Source: Methylobacterium sp. J-068 (GTDB lineage Bacteria; Pseudomonadota; Alphaproteobacteria; Rhizobiales; Beijerinckiaceae). From it: a stretch of 64,000 nucleotides of DNA. A program made the translations under genes and the position numbers. The notes beneath the pieces are model-generated. The model saw only the letters and a list, made by a program, of their open reading frames with translations. It was not told where the DNA came from and did no database searches. Below, one piece after another: positions 43,161 to 52,868 of this stretch (position 1 is the stretch's first letter; each line of letters begins with the position of its first letter). The stretch lies in the NCBI RefSeq assembly GCF_022829445.1, contig NZ_JAKSXY010000063.1, positions 62,001-126,000 on the forward strand, written 5' to 3'.

Positions 43161-43175
43161 CGGCAGATTTTGCCG
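43161..43175. promoter_or_regulatory. CGGCA-N5-TGCCG palindrome upstream of flgB
   Basis: An exact palindrome with spacer gattt, only 45 bp before the flgB start. A degenerate copy (GGGCA-N5-TTCCG) follows at 43184-43198. There is no sigma-54 element between it and the gene, so it may act as an operator here rather than an enhancer. Confidence 0.65.
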
Positions 43176-43220
43176 GTCCCACCGGGCAGATTCTTCCGGG
43201 CGAGGGGAGGGTTCGCAGCC

Positions 43221-43649
43221 GTGTCCGTCACCGACCTTCCCATTCTCGGCATGCTGCGCACCCGCATGCAGTGGCACCAGACCCGCCAGAAGCTCCTGGC
43301 CGAGAACGTCGCCAACGCCGACCTGCCGGGCTTCAAGCCGCGCGACCTCGCGAGCCCCGACCTCGGGCGCTCCGGTGGCGGCCTCGCCCAGCCCGCCGGG
43401 GCCGCGACGCCCGGCGGCGGCGGTCTCGCCGTCACCAACGTCGCGCATATCGGCCCCGGCGGCGGCTCCGAGGGCCCCGGCGCGGATCCCCGCCGGGTGA
43501 AGGGCTTCGAGATCCGGCCGAGCGGCAACGGCGTCAATCTCGAGGAAGAGATGATGAAGGCCGGCGACAACCAGGCGGATTACCAGATGGCCGCGTCGCT
43601 CTACCAGAAGAGCCTCGAGACCCTGAAGATCGCCATCGGCAAGCGCTGA
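43221..43649 (+). CDS. flgB: Proximal rod protein FlgB
   Basis: This 142-residue rod subunit has the N-terminal MLRTRMQWHQTRQKLLAENVANADLPGFKPRDL and the C-terminal VNLEEEMMKAGDNQADYQMAASLYQKSLETLKIAIGK. A Gly-rich loop (about 55-85) replaces the usual variable middle. It starts with GTG (43221) behind ggggagg. It heads flgB-C-fliE-fliQ-fliR-flhB, with a CtrA box and palindrome upstream. Confidence 0.95.
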   Translation: MSVTDLPILGMLRTRMQWHQTRQKLLAENVANADLPGFKPRDLASPDLGRSGGGLAQPAGAATPGGGGLAVTNVAHIGPGGGSEGPGADPRRVKGFEIRPSGNGVNLEEEMMKAGDNQADYQMAASLYQKSLETLKIAIGKR

Positions 43650-43684
43650 GCGACGATGTCGGCCGACCGGATGGAGCGCGCCCC

Positions 43685-44095
43685 GTGGACTTCCTGAAAT
43701 CCCTCACCACCGCCGCCTCGGGCCTCAAGGCCCAGTCGAGCCGGATGCGCATCATCGCCGAGAACATCGCCAACGCGGATTCGGCGCCCGCCAGCCCCGG
43801 GGCCGAACCCTACCGGCGCAAGATCCCGACCTTCAGCCAACAGGTCGACCGCGAGACCGGCGCCGCGCTGATCGAGGCGGGCCGGGTCCGGCGCGACACC
43901 ACACCGTTCCGCACGAAGTACGACCCCGGCAATCCGGGCGCCAACGCCAGGGGCGAGGTCGCGATGCCCAACGTCAACGGGCTGATCGAGAACATGGACA
44001 TGCGCGAGGCCCAGCGCTCCTACGAGGCCAACCTCAACATGGTCACGGCGACCCGCCGCATGGTCGCCAAGACCCTCGAGATCCTCAAGGCCTGA
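43685..44095 (+). CDS. flgC: Proximal rod protein FlgC
   Basis: This 136-residue rod subunit starts with GTG (VDFLKSLTTAASGLKAQSSRMRIIAENIANADS), then the loop PYRRKIPTFSQQVD and the C-terminal GEVAMPNVNGLIENMDMREAQRSYEANLNMVTATRRMVAKTLEILK, all characteristic of FlgC. It lies 35 bp after flgB. Confidence 0.96.
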   Translation: MDFLKSLTTAASGLKAQSSRMRIIAENIANADSAPASPGAEPYRRKIPTFSQQVDRETGAALIEAGRVRRDTTPFRTKYDPGNPGANARGEVAMPNVNGLIENMDMREAQRSYEANLNMVTATRRMVAKTLEILKA

Positions 44096-44130
44096 CGCCA
44101 CCGCCCGCCGCACTCCGAAGGACCGCCCGC

Positions 44131-44445
44131 ATGACCACCAACGCCTTCGCCGCCGGCGCCTACGCGGCGATCCAGAACATCGGCGCCAAGGGCGCGCCCA
44201 AGATCGCGCCGGCCGCCGGCGCGCAGGGCTCGAACTTCACCTCGCTCCTGACCTCCACCCTCGATTCGGTGAGCGAGGCGGGGCGCAAGGCCGACAGCCA
44301 GGCCATGGCGGTGGCGGGCGGCAAAGCCAACGTCGTCGACGTGGTCACGGCGGTCGCCGAGAGCGAGACCGCCCTGCAGACCCTGGTGGCGGTGCGCGAC
44401 CGGGTGATCTCGGCCTACGAAGAGATCATGCGGATGCAGATCTAA
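44131..44445 (+). CDS. fliE: Hook-basal body protein FliE
   Basis: This 104-residue MS-ring/rod junction protein has FTSLLTSTLDSVSEAGRKADSQAMAVAGGKANVVDVVTAVAESETALQTLVAVRDRVISAYEEIMRMQI, the family's C-terminal helix pair. It lies 35 bp after flgC. Confidence 0.95.
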   Translation: MTTNAFAAGAYAAIQNIGAKGAPKIAPAAGAQGSNFTSLLTSTLDSVSEAGRKADSQAMAVAGGKANVVDVVTAVAESETALQTLVAVRDRVISAYEEIMRMQI

Positions 44446-44508
44446 CGCCGAAGCCGCCTTCGCCCCGCCCGATTGACCATCGCCCAGCCGCGAGATGACA
44501 TCCCCCAC

Positions 44509-44775
44509 ATGACCGGTCTCGCCATCATCGACGTCGCCCGCGACGGCATCTTCGTCTTCCTCAAGGTCGCCGGGCCGATCATGCTCGTGGCCCTCGTCGT
44601 CGGCCTCGTGGTCTCCCTGGTCCAGGCGCTGACGCAGATCCAGGAACAGACGCTGATCTACGTGCCCAAGATCGTCGCGGTCTTCGCGACCCTGCTCCTG
44701 ATGCTCCCCTTCATGGGCGACGCGCTGGGCGGCTACATGACCCGCATCGCCGCCCGCATCGTCTCCGGCGGCTGA
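44509..44775 (+). CDS. fliQ: Flagellar export gate protein FliQ
   Basis: This 88-residue inner-membrane protein has two transmembrane helices (FVFLKVAGPIMLVALVVGLVVSLVQA and IVAVFATLLLMLPFMGDAL) joined by LTQIQEQTLIYVPK. The start at 44509 (MTGLAIID) gives the normal length of about 88. It forms the export gate with FliP and FliR; fliR follows after 48 bp. Confidence 0.95.
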   Translation: MTGLAIIDVARDGIFVFLKVAGPIMLVALVVGLVVSLVQALTQIQEQTLIYVPKIVAVFATLLLMLPFMGDALGGYMTRIAARIVSGG

Positions 44776-44823
44776 GGCCGGAATCCGGGGGTCGTGCCAT
44801 GACGGGGCGTGCTATGAGGGGCC

Positions 44824-45588
44824 ATGAACCTCCTCCTGCCGGGCATCGCGGCGGCCTTCCTCCTCACCTTCGCGCGGGTCGGCACCCTGGTGATGCTGAT
44901 GCCGGGCCTGGGCGAGCAGATGGTCTCGCCGCGCCTGCGCCTCGCCTTCGCGCTGCTGCTGTCGCTCGTCCTGTTCCCGATGGTGCGCCCGCTCCTGCCG
45001 GCGCAGGGGAGCGCGCTGGCGGGGCCGGGCCTGATCGCGCTCCTCATCGGCGAGTTTCTGGTGGGGCTGATGCTCGGCCTGACGGTGCGGATGGTCGTCG
45101 CGGCGCTCCAGACCGCCGGCATGATCATCTCGCAGCAGCTCGGCCTGTCCTACGCCATGACGGTGGACCCGACGCAGGGCGGGCAGCAGGCGGCGGTCGG
45201 CAACTTCCTGTCGCTGCTCGGCATCACGCTCATCCTGGCGACCGACCTGCACCACGTGGCGCTCGACGCGATCGGGCGCAGCTACGCGCTGCTGCCGCCG
45301 GACGGGGTGCCGGGCATGGGCGAGGCCGCGAGCCTCGCCCTGAAGGCGATCGCGCGGGGCTTCACCCTCGGCGTGCAGATCTCGGCGCCCTTCATCGCCT
45401 TCGGCATCCTGTTCAACGTCGGCCTCGGCGTGCTGGCGCGGCTGATGCCGCAGATGCAGGTGTTCTTCGTGGCCGTGCCGGCCTCGGTCCTCATCGGCAT
45501 GCTGCTGCTGCTGGGCAGCCTCGGCGTCATGATGGGCGTCTTCCTGGACGATATCGGGCGCTACCTCGCGGATCTCGCCGGGCGCTGA
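44824..45588 (+). CDS. fliR: Flagellar export gate protein FliR
   Basis: This 254-residue protein has about six transmembrane helices: RVGTLVMLMPGLGEQMVSPRLRLAFALLLSLVLFP, then LGLSYAMTVDPTQGGQQAAVGNFLSLLG, and AFGILFNVGLGVLARLMPQMQVFFVAVPASVLIGMLLL. It forms the entry of the export gate with FliP/FliQ. It precedes flhB by 24 bp. Confidence 0.95.
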   Translation: MNLLLPGIAAAFLLTFARVGTLVMLMPGLGEQMVSPRLRLAFALLLSLVLFPMVRPLLPAQGSALAGPGLIALLIGEFLVGLMLGLTVRMVVAALQTAGMIISQQLGLSYAMTVDPTQGGQQAAVGNFLSLLGITLILATDLHHVALDAIGRSYALLPPDGVPGMGEAASLALKAIARGFTLGVQISAPFIAFGILFNVGLGVLARLMPQMQVFFVAVPASVLIGMLLLLGSLGVMMGVFLDDIGRYLADLAGR

Positions 45589-45612
45589 GCCCCGTGACGG
45601 AGGCCTGACCCC

Positions 45613-46680
45613 GTGTCCGACGAGTCCGATCCGGAAGACAAGACCGAAGACCCGACTCCGCGGCGGATCGAGAAGGCGATCGAGCAGGGCAACGTCCCCA
45701 ACAGCCCCGAGATCAACACCTTCTTCATCCTGGCCGCGTTCACGATGGCGCTGCTTCTCGCCGCGCCCAGCATCGCCCGGGACCTCGTGGCCGCCCTGCG
45801 CGGCTTCCTGGCGAACGCGCACCAGGTCCCCTCCGACCCCACGGCCTATACGGAGATGGGCATGCGCATGCTGCTCATCTGCGCCCAGGCTCTGGTGGTG
45901 CCGATCGGCCTCGTGGTGGTGGCCGGGCTCGCCGCGGGCCTGATCCAGCACCCGCTGGTCTTCAGCACGGAGACGCTCGGGCTGAAATGGGAGCGGGTCT
46001 CGCCGATGGCGGGCGCCAAGCGCATCTTCGGCATGGAGGCCCTGTTCCAGTTCCTGAAGGGTCTGGCCAAGCTCGGCATGGTCGGCGTGGTCGGGGGCAC
46101 CATCCTGTGGGGCGAGCGCGACCGGATGGAGGTGTTCGCGCGCCTCGACCCCGCCGCGACGCTGGCGGCCATCCTGGGGCTCGCGCTCAAGCTGATGGCC
46201 GGCATGCTCTGCGTCTTCATCGCCATCGCGCTGGGGGACGCCGTCTACCAGCGCTTCCGCTGGCACAAGCGCCTGCGCATGTCCAAGGAGGAGATGAAGC
46301 AGGAGCACAAGGAGAGCGAGGGCAGCCCCGAGGTGAAGGGCCGCATGAAGCAGTTGCGCGCCCAGCGCGTGAAGAAGCGCATGATGGCGGCCGTGCCCAC
46401 CGCCACCGTGATCGTCACCAACCCGACCCACTACGCCGTGGCCCTGCGCTACGAGGCCGGCATGGCCGCGCCGATCTGCGTCGCCAAGGGCGTCGACAGC
46501 CTCGCCCTGAAGATCCGCGCGGTGGCCAAGGACCACGACGTGCCGATACTCGAGAACCCGCCGCTCGCCCGCGCCCTGCACGCCACCGTGGAGATCGACG
46601 CGGAGATCCCGGCCGAGCATTACCGGGCGGTGGCCGAGGTCATCGGCTACGTGATGCGCCTGAGGCGGCGCGCGGCGTGA
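45613..46680 (+). CDS. flhB: Flagellar export switch protein FlhB
   Basis: This 355-residue export-apparatus protein has four transmembrane helices and a cytoplasmic autocleavage domain with NPTH at 270-273 (IVTNPTHYAVALRYE). The N-terminus, EDKTEDPTPRRIEKAIEQGNVPNSPEINTFF, is diagnostic. Cleavage at NPTH switches export from rod/hook to filament proteins. The start is GTG at 45613. It is the last gene of the flgB operon, 135 bp before cckA. Confidence 0.97.
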   Translation: MSDESDPEDKTEDPTPRRIEKAIEQGNVPNSPEINTFFILAAFTMALLLAAPSIARDLVAALRGFLANAHQVPSDPTAYTEMGMRMLLICAQALVVPIGLVVVAGLAAGLIQHPLVFSTETLGLKWERVSPMAGAKRIFGMEALFQFLKGLAKLGMVGVVGGTILWGERDRMEVFARLDPAATLAAILGLALKLMAGMLCVFIAIALGDAVYQRFRWHKRLRMSKEEMKQEHKESEGSPEVKGRMKQLRAQRVKKRMMAAVPTATVIVTNPTHYAVALRYEAGMAAPICVAKGVDSLALKIRAVAKDHDVPILENPPLARALHATVEIDAEIPAEHYRAVAEVIGYVMRLRRRAA

Positions 46681-46815
46681 CGATTGGCGCATCGCCCCGC
46701 CACGCTTTATGCACCTTCTTTCGCGAGATTTATCGGCAACTTGCACCGGTTTCCGCTTGCCGCGACGACGAGCGGAGCGCTAACCGGAAGGGCTTCAGGA
46801 GTGGGTCGACGGCGG

Positions 46816-49497
46816 ATGGTTGAGTTCAGCGGACAGGGCAAGCCCGCGTCGAACGCGATCGATCGGTCCGAGCGGCCGGGGCGCGTCGGGCTCCTCCTTG
46901 TCCTGGCGGGGCTCCTCGTCGGCGCGGCGGTGGGCCTGTCCTTCGTCGCCAACGAGCAGGCGCAGCCGCTCATCCTCGGCCTGCTGGCGCTCCTGGCCAT
47001 GGCGGGGGTGTTCTGCCTGTTCGCGCTGGCCATCGGGGCGATCCAGCTCGCCGGGCAGACCGCGCGCGACGACATCACCAAGGCCATCGTGGACGCCTCG
47101 CCCGAGGGCGCCATCGTGGTGGAGGAGGGCGGGCGCCTCATCTACGCCAACGAATCCTACCTGCGCATCGCGGGCGGCGAGACCTTCGCGAGCCTGCGCC
47201 CGGTGGAGCGGGTCTTCGTGGGCTCGCCCGAAGTGTCGGAGGCGGTCTACCGCCTGGCCCAGGCCTCCCGCGACGGCCTCGGCCACGCCGAGGAGATTCG
47301 CATGGCGCCCCCGCCCGGCGGCGGGCCGGAGCGCGCCTTCGCGTGGTTCCGCATCGCCGTGCGCCCCATCGAGCGGCCGCGCCGCCCCGCCACCCTGTGG
47401 ACGGTGTGCGACATCACCCACGAGCGCGAGCGCCAGGAGAACGTCTTCCAGGAACTCCAGCACGCGATCGACTACCTCGACCACGCGCCGGCGGGCTTCC
47501 TCTCCATCGATCCCGCCGGGTCGATCGTCTACATGAACGCGACGCTCGCCGCCTGGCTCGGCTACGACCTCGCCACGGTCGGCTCCGGCGGCCTGAAGCT
47601 CGCCGACATCGCGCCGGGCGCCGACGTGCTCACCGCCTCCGAGGGCCTGCCCGGCGAGGTCCGCACCGACCGCTTCGACCTGGACCTCCGCCGCCGCAAC
47701 GGCCACCCGCTGCCGACCCGCCTCTACCACCGCGTCGCCTTCGGGCAGGACGGACGGCCCGGCCCCTCGCGCACCTTCGTGCTCAACCGCTCGGCCGGCG
47801 CCGAGAGCGACGAGCCCCAGCGGGTCGCCGAGGTGCGCCTCGCGCGCTTCCTCAACAACAGCCCCATCGCGATCGCGACCCTCGACCAGAGCGGCCACAT
47901 CGCCCGCGCCAACGCCTCCTTCGCCCGGCTGTTCGGGGGCCTGCCGCGCCAGGCCCTGCCGGACGGGCGCAACGACCTGCAGAGCGAGCCCACCATGTGG
48001 GACGCGATCGTCGAGCGCGACCGCCCGGCCCTGGAGGCGGCCCTGGCCAGGGCCGCCTCCGGGCTCGTGGAGGTCGCGCCGATCGAGATCGCGCTGGCCG
48101 GTCCCGGCACCCGCTCGGCCCGCGTCTGGCTCAGCCCCGCCGGTGGCGAGCCGGCGGTGGCCGGACGCGACGGCGCGGAGGGCGCGCACAACGACCGCGA
48201 GCGGGTCATCCTCTACGCCCTCGACACCACCGCCCAGCGCCAGCTGGAGCAGCAGGTGGCGCAGGCGCAGAAGATGGACACGGTGGGCCAGCTCGCCGGC
48301 GGCATCGCGCACGACTTCAACAACGTCCTCCAGGCCATCATCGGCTACTCGGACCTGCTGCTCGCCAGCCACAGGCCCACCGACCCGGCCTTCCAGGACA
48401 TCATGCAGATCAAGCAGAACGCGAACCGGGCCGCGAGCCTGGTGCGCCAGCTGCTGGCCTTCTCGCGGCGCCAGACCCTGCGCCCGGAGGTGATGAACGT
48501 CGGCGAGGCGCTCTCCGACCTGACGCTGCTGCTGAAGCGGCTTCTCGGCGAGCGGGTCGACCTCGACCTCAAGCACGGGCGCGACATCTGGCCGATCAAG
48601 GCCGACGTGAACCAGTTCGAGCAGGTCATCGTGAACCTCGCGGTGAATGCCCGCGACGCGATGCCGGAAGGCGGCCGCCTCCTCATCCGCACCTCCAACG
48701 TCCTGCACGACGCCGTGCCGGGCGACGACCGCCTGGGCATGCCGGCGGCGGGCGACCACGTGCTGATCGAGGTGCTCGACACCGGCCAGGGCATCCCGCC
48801 CGACGTGATGGAGAAGATCTTCGAGCCGTTCTTCACCACCAAGGAGATCGGCAAGGGCACGGGCCTCGGCCTCTCGACGGTGTTCGGCATCGTCAAGCAG
48901 AGCGGCGGCACCATCGACGTGCGCTCCACGGTGGGCGAGGGCACAGCCTTCCGGATCTACTTCCCCCGGCACGAGCCCGCCGCCGAGCCGGCGCCGGAGC
49001 CCGAGATCGCGCCGCCGGCGCCCCAGAGCACGGCCGCCATCGCGGCGAGCCGCCTCAAGGGCGCGCCGGACCGGACCCGGCCGGAGGGCGAGAAGCCCGC
49101 GCCGCGCAAGCCCGCCCCGGACCATACCGGCCAGGGCGTGATCCTGCTGGTGGAGGACGAGGACCCGGTGCGCGCCGTCAACAGCCGCGCCCTCTCGGCG
49201 CGCGGCTACACGGTGCTGGAGGCCGCCTCCGGCCTCGACGCCCTGCGCATCATCGCCGAGACCACCGAGACCATCGACCTCGTGGTCTCCGACGTGGTGA
49301 TGCCCGAGATGGACGGGCCGACCCTGCTGCGCGAGCTGCGCAAGCAATCCCCCGACCTGAAGGTGATCTTCGTCTCGGGCTACGCCGAGGACGCGTTCCG
49401 CAAGAACCTGCCCGAGGGCGAGGACTTCAACTTCCTGCCCAAGCCCTTCAGCCTGAAGCAGCTCGTCGAGACGGTGAAGGAGACCATCGCCCGCTGA
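46816..49497 (+). CDS. cckA: Cell-cycle hybrid histidine kinase CckA
   Basis: This 893-residue hybrid kinase feeds phosphate through ChpT to CtrA in alphaproteobacteria. It has two N-terminal transmembrane helices (about 25-43 and 52-78), PAS-type domains (about 90-210, 215-340, 345-460), a HisKA domain with His499 ([21 protein letters not shown]), a HATPase domain ([47 protein letters not shown]) and a receiver with Asp826 ([12 protein letters not shown]). This layout is that of CckA. The ATG at 46816 is used; a GTG at 46801 is possible. Its location after flhB fits the CtrA boxes in the window. Confidence 0.9.
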   Translation: MVEFSGQGKPASNAIDRSERPGRVGLLLVLAGLLVGAAVGLSFVANEQAQPLILGLLALLAMAGVFCLFALAIGAIQLAGQTARDDITKAIVDASPEGAIVVEEGGRLIYANESYLRIAGGETFASLRPVERVFVGSPEVSEAVYRLAQASRDGLGHAEEIRMAPPPGGGPERAFAWFRIAVRPIERPRRPATLWTVCDITHERERQENVFQELQHAIDYLDHAPAGFLSIDPAGSIVYMNATLAAWLGYDLATVGSGGLKLADIAPGADVLTASEGLPGEVRTDRFDLDLRRRNGHPLPTRLYHRVAFGQDGRPGPSRTFVLNRSAGAESDEPQRVAEVRLARFLNNSPIAIATLDQSGHIARANASFARLFGGLPRQALPDGRNDLQSEPTMWDAIVERDRPALEAALARAASGLVEVAPIEIALAGPGTRSARVWLSPAGGEPAVAGRDGAEGAHNDRERVILYALDTTAQRQLEQQVAQAQKMDTVGQLAGGIAHDFNNVLQAIIGYSDLLLASHRPTDPAFQDIMQIKQNANRAASLVRQLLAFSRRQTLRPEVMNVGEALSDLTLLLKRLLGERVDLDLKHGRDIWPIKADVNQFEQVIVNLAVNARDAMPEGGRLLIRTSNVLHDAVPGDDRLGMPAAGDHVLIEVLDTGQGIPPDVMEKIFEPFFTTKEIGKGTGLGLSTVFGIVKQSGGTIDVRSTVGEGTAFRIYFPRHEPAAEPAPEPEIAPPAPQSTAAIAASRLKGAPDRTRPEGEKPAPRKPAPDHTGQGVILLVEDEDPVRAVNSRALSARGYTVLEAASGLDALRIIAETTETIDLVVSDVVMPEMDGPTLLRELRKQSPDLKVIFVSGYAEDAFRKNLPEGEDFNFLPKPFSLKQLVETVKETIAR

Positions 49498-49569
49498 CGG
49501 GAGGCGGGGCGCGGCGATTCACCAGGCGGCATCGACGCAGAACCGCCATCCGCCGTTTCGGGAACACTT

Positions 49570-50058
49570 TCAGACCTCGAACGGCACCGATGGCGTGACG
49601 AGCTTCCAGAGCCCCGAGAGCTTCGACGGTCGCATGAGCTGCCACTGCATGATCTTCGCCGATCCGGGGGGATAGAATTCGATGCGATCCGAGCCCGATT
49701 GTCGGGCCGCGGCCCGGGCGTCCTCGTAAGCCTGCTGAACCGTCTCGCTCCAGACTTTTCCATCGGGCAGATCGGCGGTGAACCGTTGGTCGACGTCCTT
49801 CAGCTTGGGCATCTCGGCGAAGTAGAAGACGTAACAGCCCTTCTTCATGCTGTTGGGACGGAGGCCGAGGCTGCTCTCGATCTGCAGAGAATTCAGATTC
49901 CTCAGGAACTTCGCCTGCGTGACGTAGCCCGTCGCGGTCCGTAAGGATGCAGGGCGAACGGCGTCCTCGACGCTGACGGCTTTCACCACAGCATTCTCAC
50001 CCGAGAGCGTCCAGGAGCGAAAGGACGAGAACGTCGCGAGTTCCTGGAAGGTGATCAT
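49570..50058 (-). CDS. Hypothetical protein, no recognised family
   Basis: This 162-residue protein ([17 protein letters not shown]...) has no signal peptide or transmembrane helix. It contains a helix ([28 protein letters not shown]) and aromatic-rich strands ([31 protein letters not shown]). Composition is somewhat less GC-rich than flanking recA and cckA, so it may be acquired. A ccggaa ribosome site precedes the ATG at 50058. No partner gene lies nearby and no function is proposed. Confidence 0.6.
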   Translation of the reverse strand: MITFQELATFSSFRSWTLSGENAVVKAVSVEDAVRPASLRTATGYVTQAKFLRNLNSLQIESSLGLRPNSMKKGCYVFYFAEMPKLKDVDQRFTADLPDGKVWSETVQQAYEDARAAARQSGSDRIEFYPPGSAKIMQWQLMRPSKLSGLWKLVTPSVPFEV

Positions 50059-50254
50059 GCGCTGATTCCGGTCGAAGGCGGCGCAGAGTCTCGATCGAAC
50101 ACGGCCACGAGTAAACCCGGCGCCTCGGAGTGCCGCTCGCCCTCCCGGTCATCCTTGCGTCTCGGGTCCAGGCATCAGAGGAGCGGTGGTCTCCTCTCCA
50201 TGGGCCGCCCGTTCCGAGAACGGGCGCTGAGCAGCGAAATCAGGCGCCGCTCGC

Positions 50255-50283
50255 TTGCAGAACAAGAACAAAACAGGTACATA
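50255..50283 (+). promoter_or_regulatory. recA promoter with overlapping SOS-type operator
   Basis: TTGCAG (50255-50260), a 17-bp spacer and TACATA (50278-50283) make a housekeeping promoter. Inside the spacer are GAAC repeats (GAAC-N7-AAAC at 50260-50274, GAAC-N7-GTAC at 50266-50280) that resemble the alphaproteobacterial LexA box GTTC-N7-GTTC read on the other strand. LexA bound there would block the promoter. Confidence 0.65.
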
Positions 50284-50341
50284 ATCGGCATCCGAGGCAC
50301 ATTGAGCCTTGCTCCTCCCCCATGCATAAGGATGCCGACGA

Positions 50342-51433
50342 ATGGCACAGCCCGCGCTGAAAGTTGTGGAATCCCCGATGGTGGACAAGGACAAGGCGAA
50401 GGCGATCGACGCCGCGCTGTCACAGATCGAGCGGGCCTTCGGCAAGGGCTCGATCATGCGCCTGGGCAAGAACGACAAGGTCGCCGAGGTGGAGGTGATC
50501 TCCACCGGCTCGCTCGGCCTCGACATCGCGCTCGGCGTCGGCGGCCTGCCGCGCGGCCGCGTCATCGAGATCTACGGACCGGAATCCTCGGGCAAGACCA
50601 CGCTCGCCCTGCACACCATCGCGGAGGCCCAGAAGAAGGGCGGCGTCTGCGCCTTCGTGGACGCCGAGCACGCCCTCGATCCGGTCTATGCGCGCAAGCT
50701 CGGCGTGCAGCTCGACGATCTCCTGATCTCGCAGCCCGATACCGGCGAGCAGGCCCTCGAGATCACCGACACGCTGGTCCGCTCCGGCGCCATCGACGTG
50801 CTGGTAGTGGATTCGGTGGCGGCCCTGACGCCGCGCGCCGAGATCGAGGGGGAGATGGGCGATTCGCAGCCCGGCCTCCAGGCCCGCCTGATGAGCCAGG
50901 CCCTGCGCAAGCTCACGGGCTCGATCTCGCGCTCGAAGTGCATGGTCATCTTCATCAACCAGATCCGCATGAAGATCGGCGTGATGTACGGCTCCCCCGA
51001 GACCACCACGGGCGGCAACGCCCTGAAGTTCTACGCCTCGGTCCGCCTCGACATCCGCCGCATCTCGACCCTGAAGGATCGCGACGAGGCCATCGGCAAC
51101 CAGGTCCGCGTCAAGGTCGTGAAGAACAAGGTCGCGCCGCCCTTCAAGCAGGTCGAGTTCGACATCATGTTCGGCGAGGGCGTCTCGAAGGTCGGCGAGC
51201 TCATCGACCTCGGGGTCAAGGCCGGCATCGTCGAGAAGTCCGGCGCCTGGTTCTCCTATTCGAGCCAGCGCCTCGGCCAGGGCCGCGAGAACTCGAAGGG
51301 CTTCCTGCGCGACAATCCGGAGATCGCCAACAAGATCGAGGCCTCGATCCGGCAGAATTCCGGCCTCGTCGCCGAGAAGATCCTGGAGAACGCCAAGCCG
51401 ACCGAGGACGAGCTCGACGAGGGCGAGGCCTGA
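50342..51433 (+). CDS. recA: Recombinase RecA
   Basis: This 363-residue strand-exchange ATPase and SOS coprotease has Walker A GPESSGKT (79-86), the [40 protein letters not shown] block, and [37 protein letters not shown]. The C-terminus is acidic ([10 protein letters not shown]), as usual. It is preceded by an SOS-type promoter and followed by a strong terminator. Confidence 0.98.
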   Translation: MAQPALKVVESPMVDKDKAKAIDAALSQIERAFGKGSIMRLGKNDKVAEVEVISTGSLGLDIALGVGGLPRGRVIEIYGPESSGKTTLALHTIAEAQKKGGVCAFVDAEHALDPVYARKLGVQLDDLLISQPDTGEQALEITDTLVRSGAIDVLVVDSVAALTPRAEIEGEMGDSQPGLQARLMSQALRKLTGSISRSKCMVIFINQIRMKIGVMYGSPETTTGGNALKFYASVRLDIRRISTLKDRDEAIGNQVRVKVVKNKVAPPFKQVEFDIMFGEGVSKVGELIDLGVKAGIVEKSGAWFSYSSQRLGQGRENSKGFLRDNPEIANKIEASIRQNSGLVAEKILENAKPTEDELDEGEA

Positions 51434-51468
51434 GAGCCGATCGGGCTCTCGGCCGACCATCCGCCGAT

Positions 51469-51517
51469 AAAAAAGGGGCTCGGGAGAGGTGCGCACCCTC
51501 TCCCGAGCCCCTTTTTT
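51469..51517 (+). terminator. Rho-independent terminator after recA
   Basis: A long perfect hairpin (ggggctcgggagagg... and its complement) around a tgcgca centre is flanked by A-run and T-run, ending in tttttt. It can act in both directions. Confidence 0.92.
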
Positions 51518-51542
51518 CGTTCCGCTCCGTCCTTGTCGTGTT

Positions 51543-52710
51543 ATACCAAATCCGTGTGATTAGCTCGGCATGGTTTGCTGGGGCCACCAGTGGAAGAGGG
51601 TGTTGGCGCGCAGGGTGTCTGGCTGGGCTTCGAGGTGTCGGCAGCGTTGCTCGATACGGTTCTGGACCTCGGGTAGCCGTTCGAAGTGTCGGTTGACGAT
51701 GGGTTCGTCGACGAGGCGCCAGAGGTGCTCGGCGGGCTGGAGTTCGGGGGTGTAGGGCGGCAGGTAGACGAGGCGAAGACCGTCCGGCACGCGCAGTCCG
51801 GGTTCGGTGTGCCAGCCGGCTCCGTCGAGCAGCAGGATGATCGTGCGCTGTGGGCCTGCGCCGGCCTCGCGGGCGAACAGCGCCAGCAGGCCCTCGAAGA
51901 GCGGCTTGGAGACGCCGTTGCCGACGTACCAATGGCTCTCGCCGGTGGCCGGCGCCACGAAGGCGGTGACGTAGAGCCATTCGTAACGATGATGACCGAG
52001 GGCGATGGGGCGCTGTCCGCGCGGCGCCCAGACCCGGCGCGTGACCGGCTTCAGCCCGATGCGGTGCTCGTCCGTGCAGAAGAGGGCGACCGGCCGGCCG
52101 GGATGGCGGGCTTCTTCCTCGGCGAGGGTCGCGGCGAGTTTTTTTTGAAGGCGGCCTGTGCCTCAGGGCCGGCGGCAGCCGGGTTCTTCGGGCGTGGCGC
52201 CTGGATCGACCAGCCGATCGCCCGTAAAGCTTCCCAGGCGCGCTGCGGGTAGACCGAGACCATCCCCAGTTCGGCCGCCATCCAGGCGGCGATCTTGGGC
52301 GTGCTCCAGGTTCCGCCATCGGGCGGCGGCTCCGCAAGGCAGGCGCGCAGCTTGTCCAGGAGTTCGGGGGTCAGCAGGCGCGGGCTCGTGCCATTGCGCC
52401 GGCGCCGGTCACCCAGCGCATCAGGGCCGAACTGGTTGTAGCGCTGCGCCAGTTGCTCAAGCCAGCGCTGCACGAAGCCGGTCATGGCCGCGACCTCCCA
52501 GAACGGCTTGCCCTGCGCCAGAAGCCAGATCGCCTGATAGTGCCGCGTGGCGCAGGCATCCGGCCAGGTTCGAGCCCGACGGCCCAGTTCTGCGACACTC
52601 AAGTGATCAGCTATGTAGGCCATGTCCGCCTCCCAGAGACAGGACACAGACCCTAACAACCTCACAGACCAGCGGCATCCCCAGACGAGTCAATCAGACG
52701 GATTTGGTAT
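51543..52710 (-). mobile_element. IS630-family insertion sequence
   Basis: An 1168-bp element is bounded by 19-bp inverted repeats (51543-51561 and 52692-52710; ataccaaatccgtgtgatt, one mismatch). Flanking AT/TA dinucleotides fit the TA target preference of the family. It carries one transposase gene split by a run of eight A (52139-52146). It is inserted just after the recA terminator, disrupting no gene that I can see. Confidence 0.9.
51560..52623 (-). CDS. IS630-type transposase made by -1 frameshifting
   Basis: The first frame (52623 to 52051) encodes a helix-turn-helix N-terminus ([20 protein letters not shown]..., [28 protein letters not shown]). At an A8 run (plus strand T8 at 52139-52146) a -1 shift joins TFK-type coding to the second frame, ending at 51560: [14 protein letters not shown], then [12 protein letters not shown] (first Asp), [11 protein letters not shown] (second Asp) and [15 protein letters not shown] (Glu), the DDE triad. 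Without the shift, the HTH part ends about 29 codons later. An indel artefact or decay is the alternative. The start at 52623 follows gggaggcgg. Confidence 0.82.
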
Positions 52711-52759
52711 TAGACCGTTTTCCGCCCGATCAGTTCGGTGATGGGGTGACCCGCGGGTC

Positions 52760-52780
52760 CCCTCTCTGGGAAGGAGAGGG
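52760..52780. repeat. Small hairpin related to the upstream REP-like arms
   Basis: ccctctc and gagaggg form a 7-bp stem around tgggaag, resembling the inner palindrome of the arms at 136-229. Confidence 0.5.
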
Positions 52781-52868
52781 AGCCCGGCGCGTCTGATCGT
52801 CCCGAGGTGATCGACCGGATCCGGTCTCAGGCCAAAAATCTCTCGACATCCGTCGAGCCGCGCGCGCC

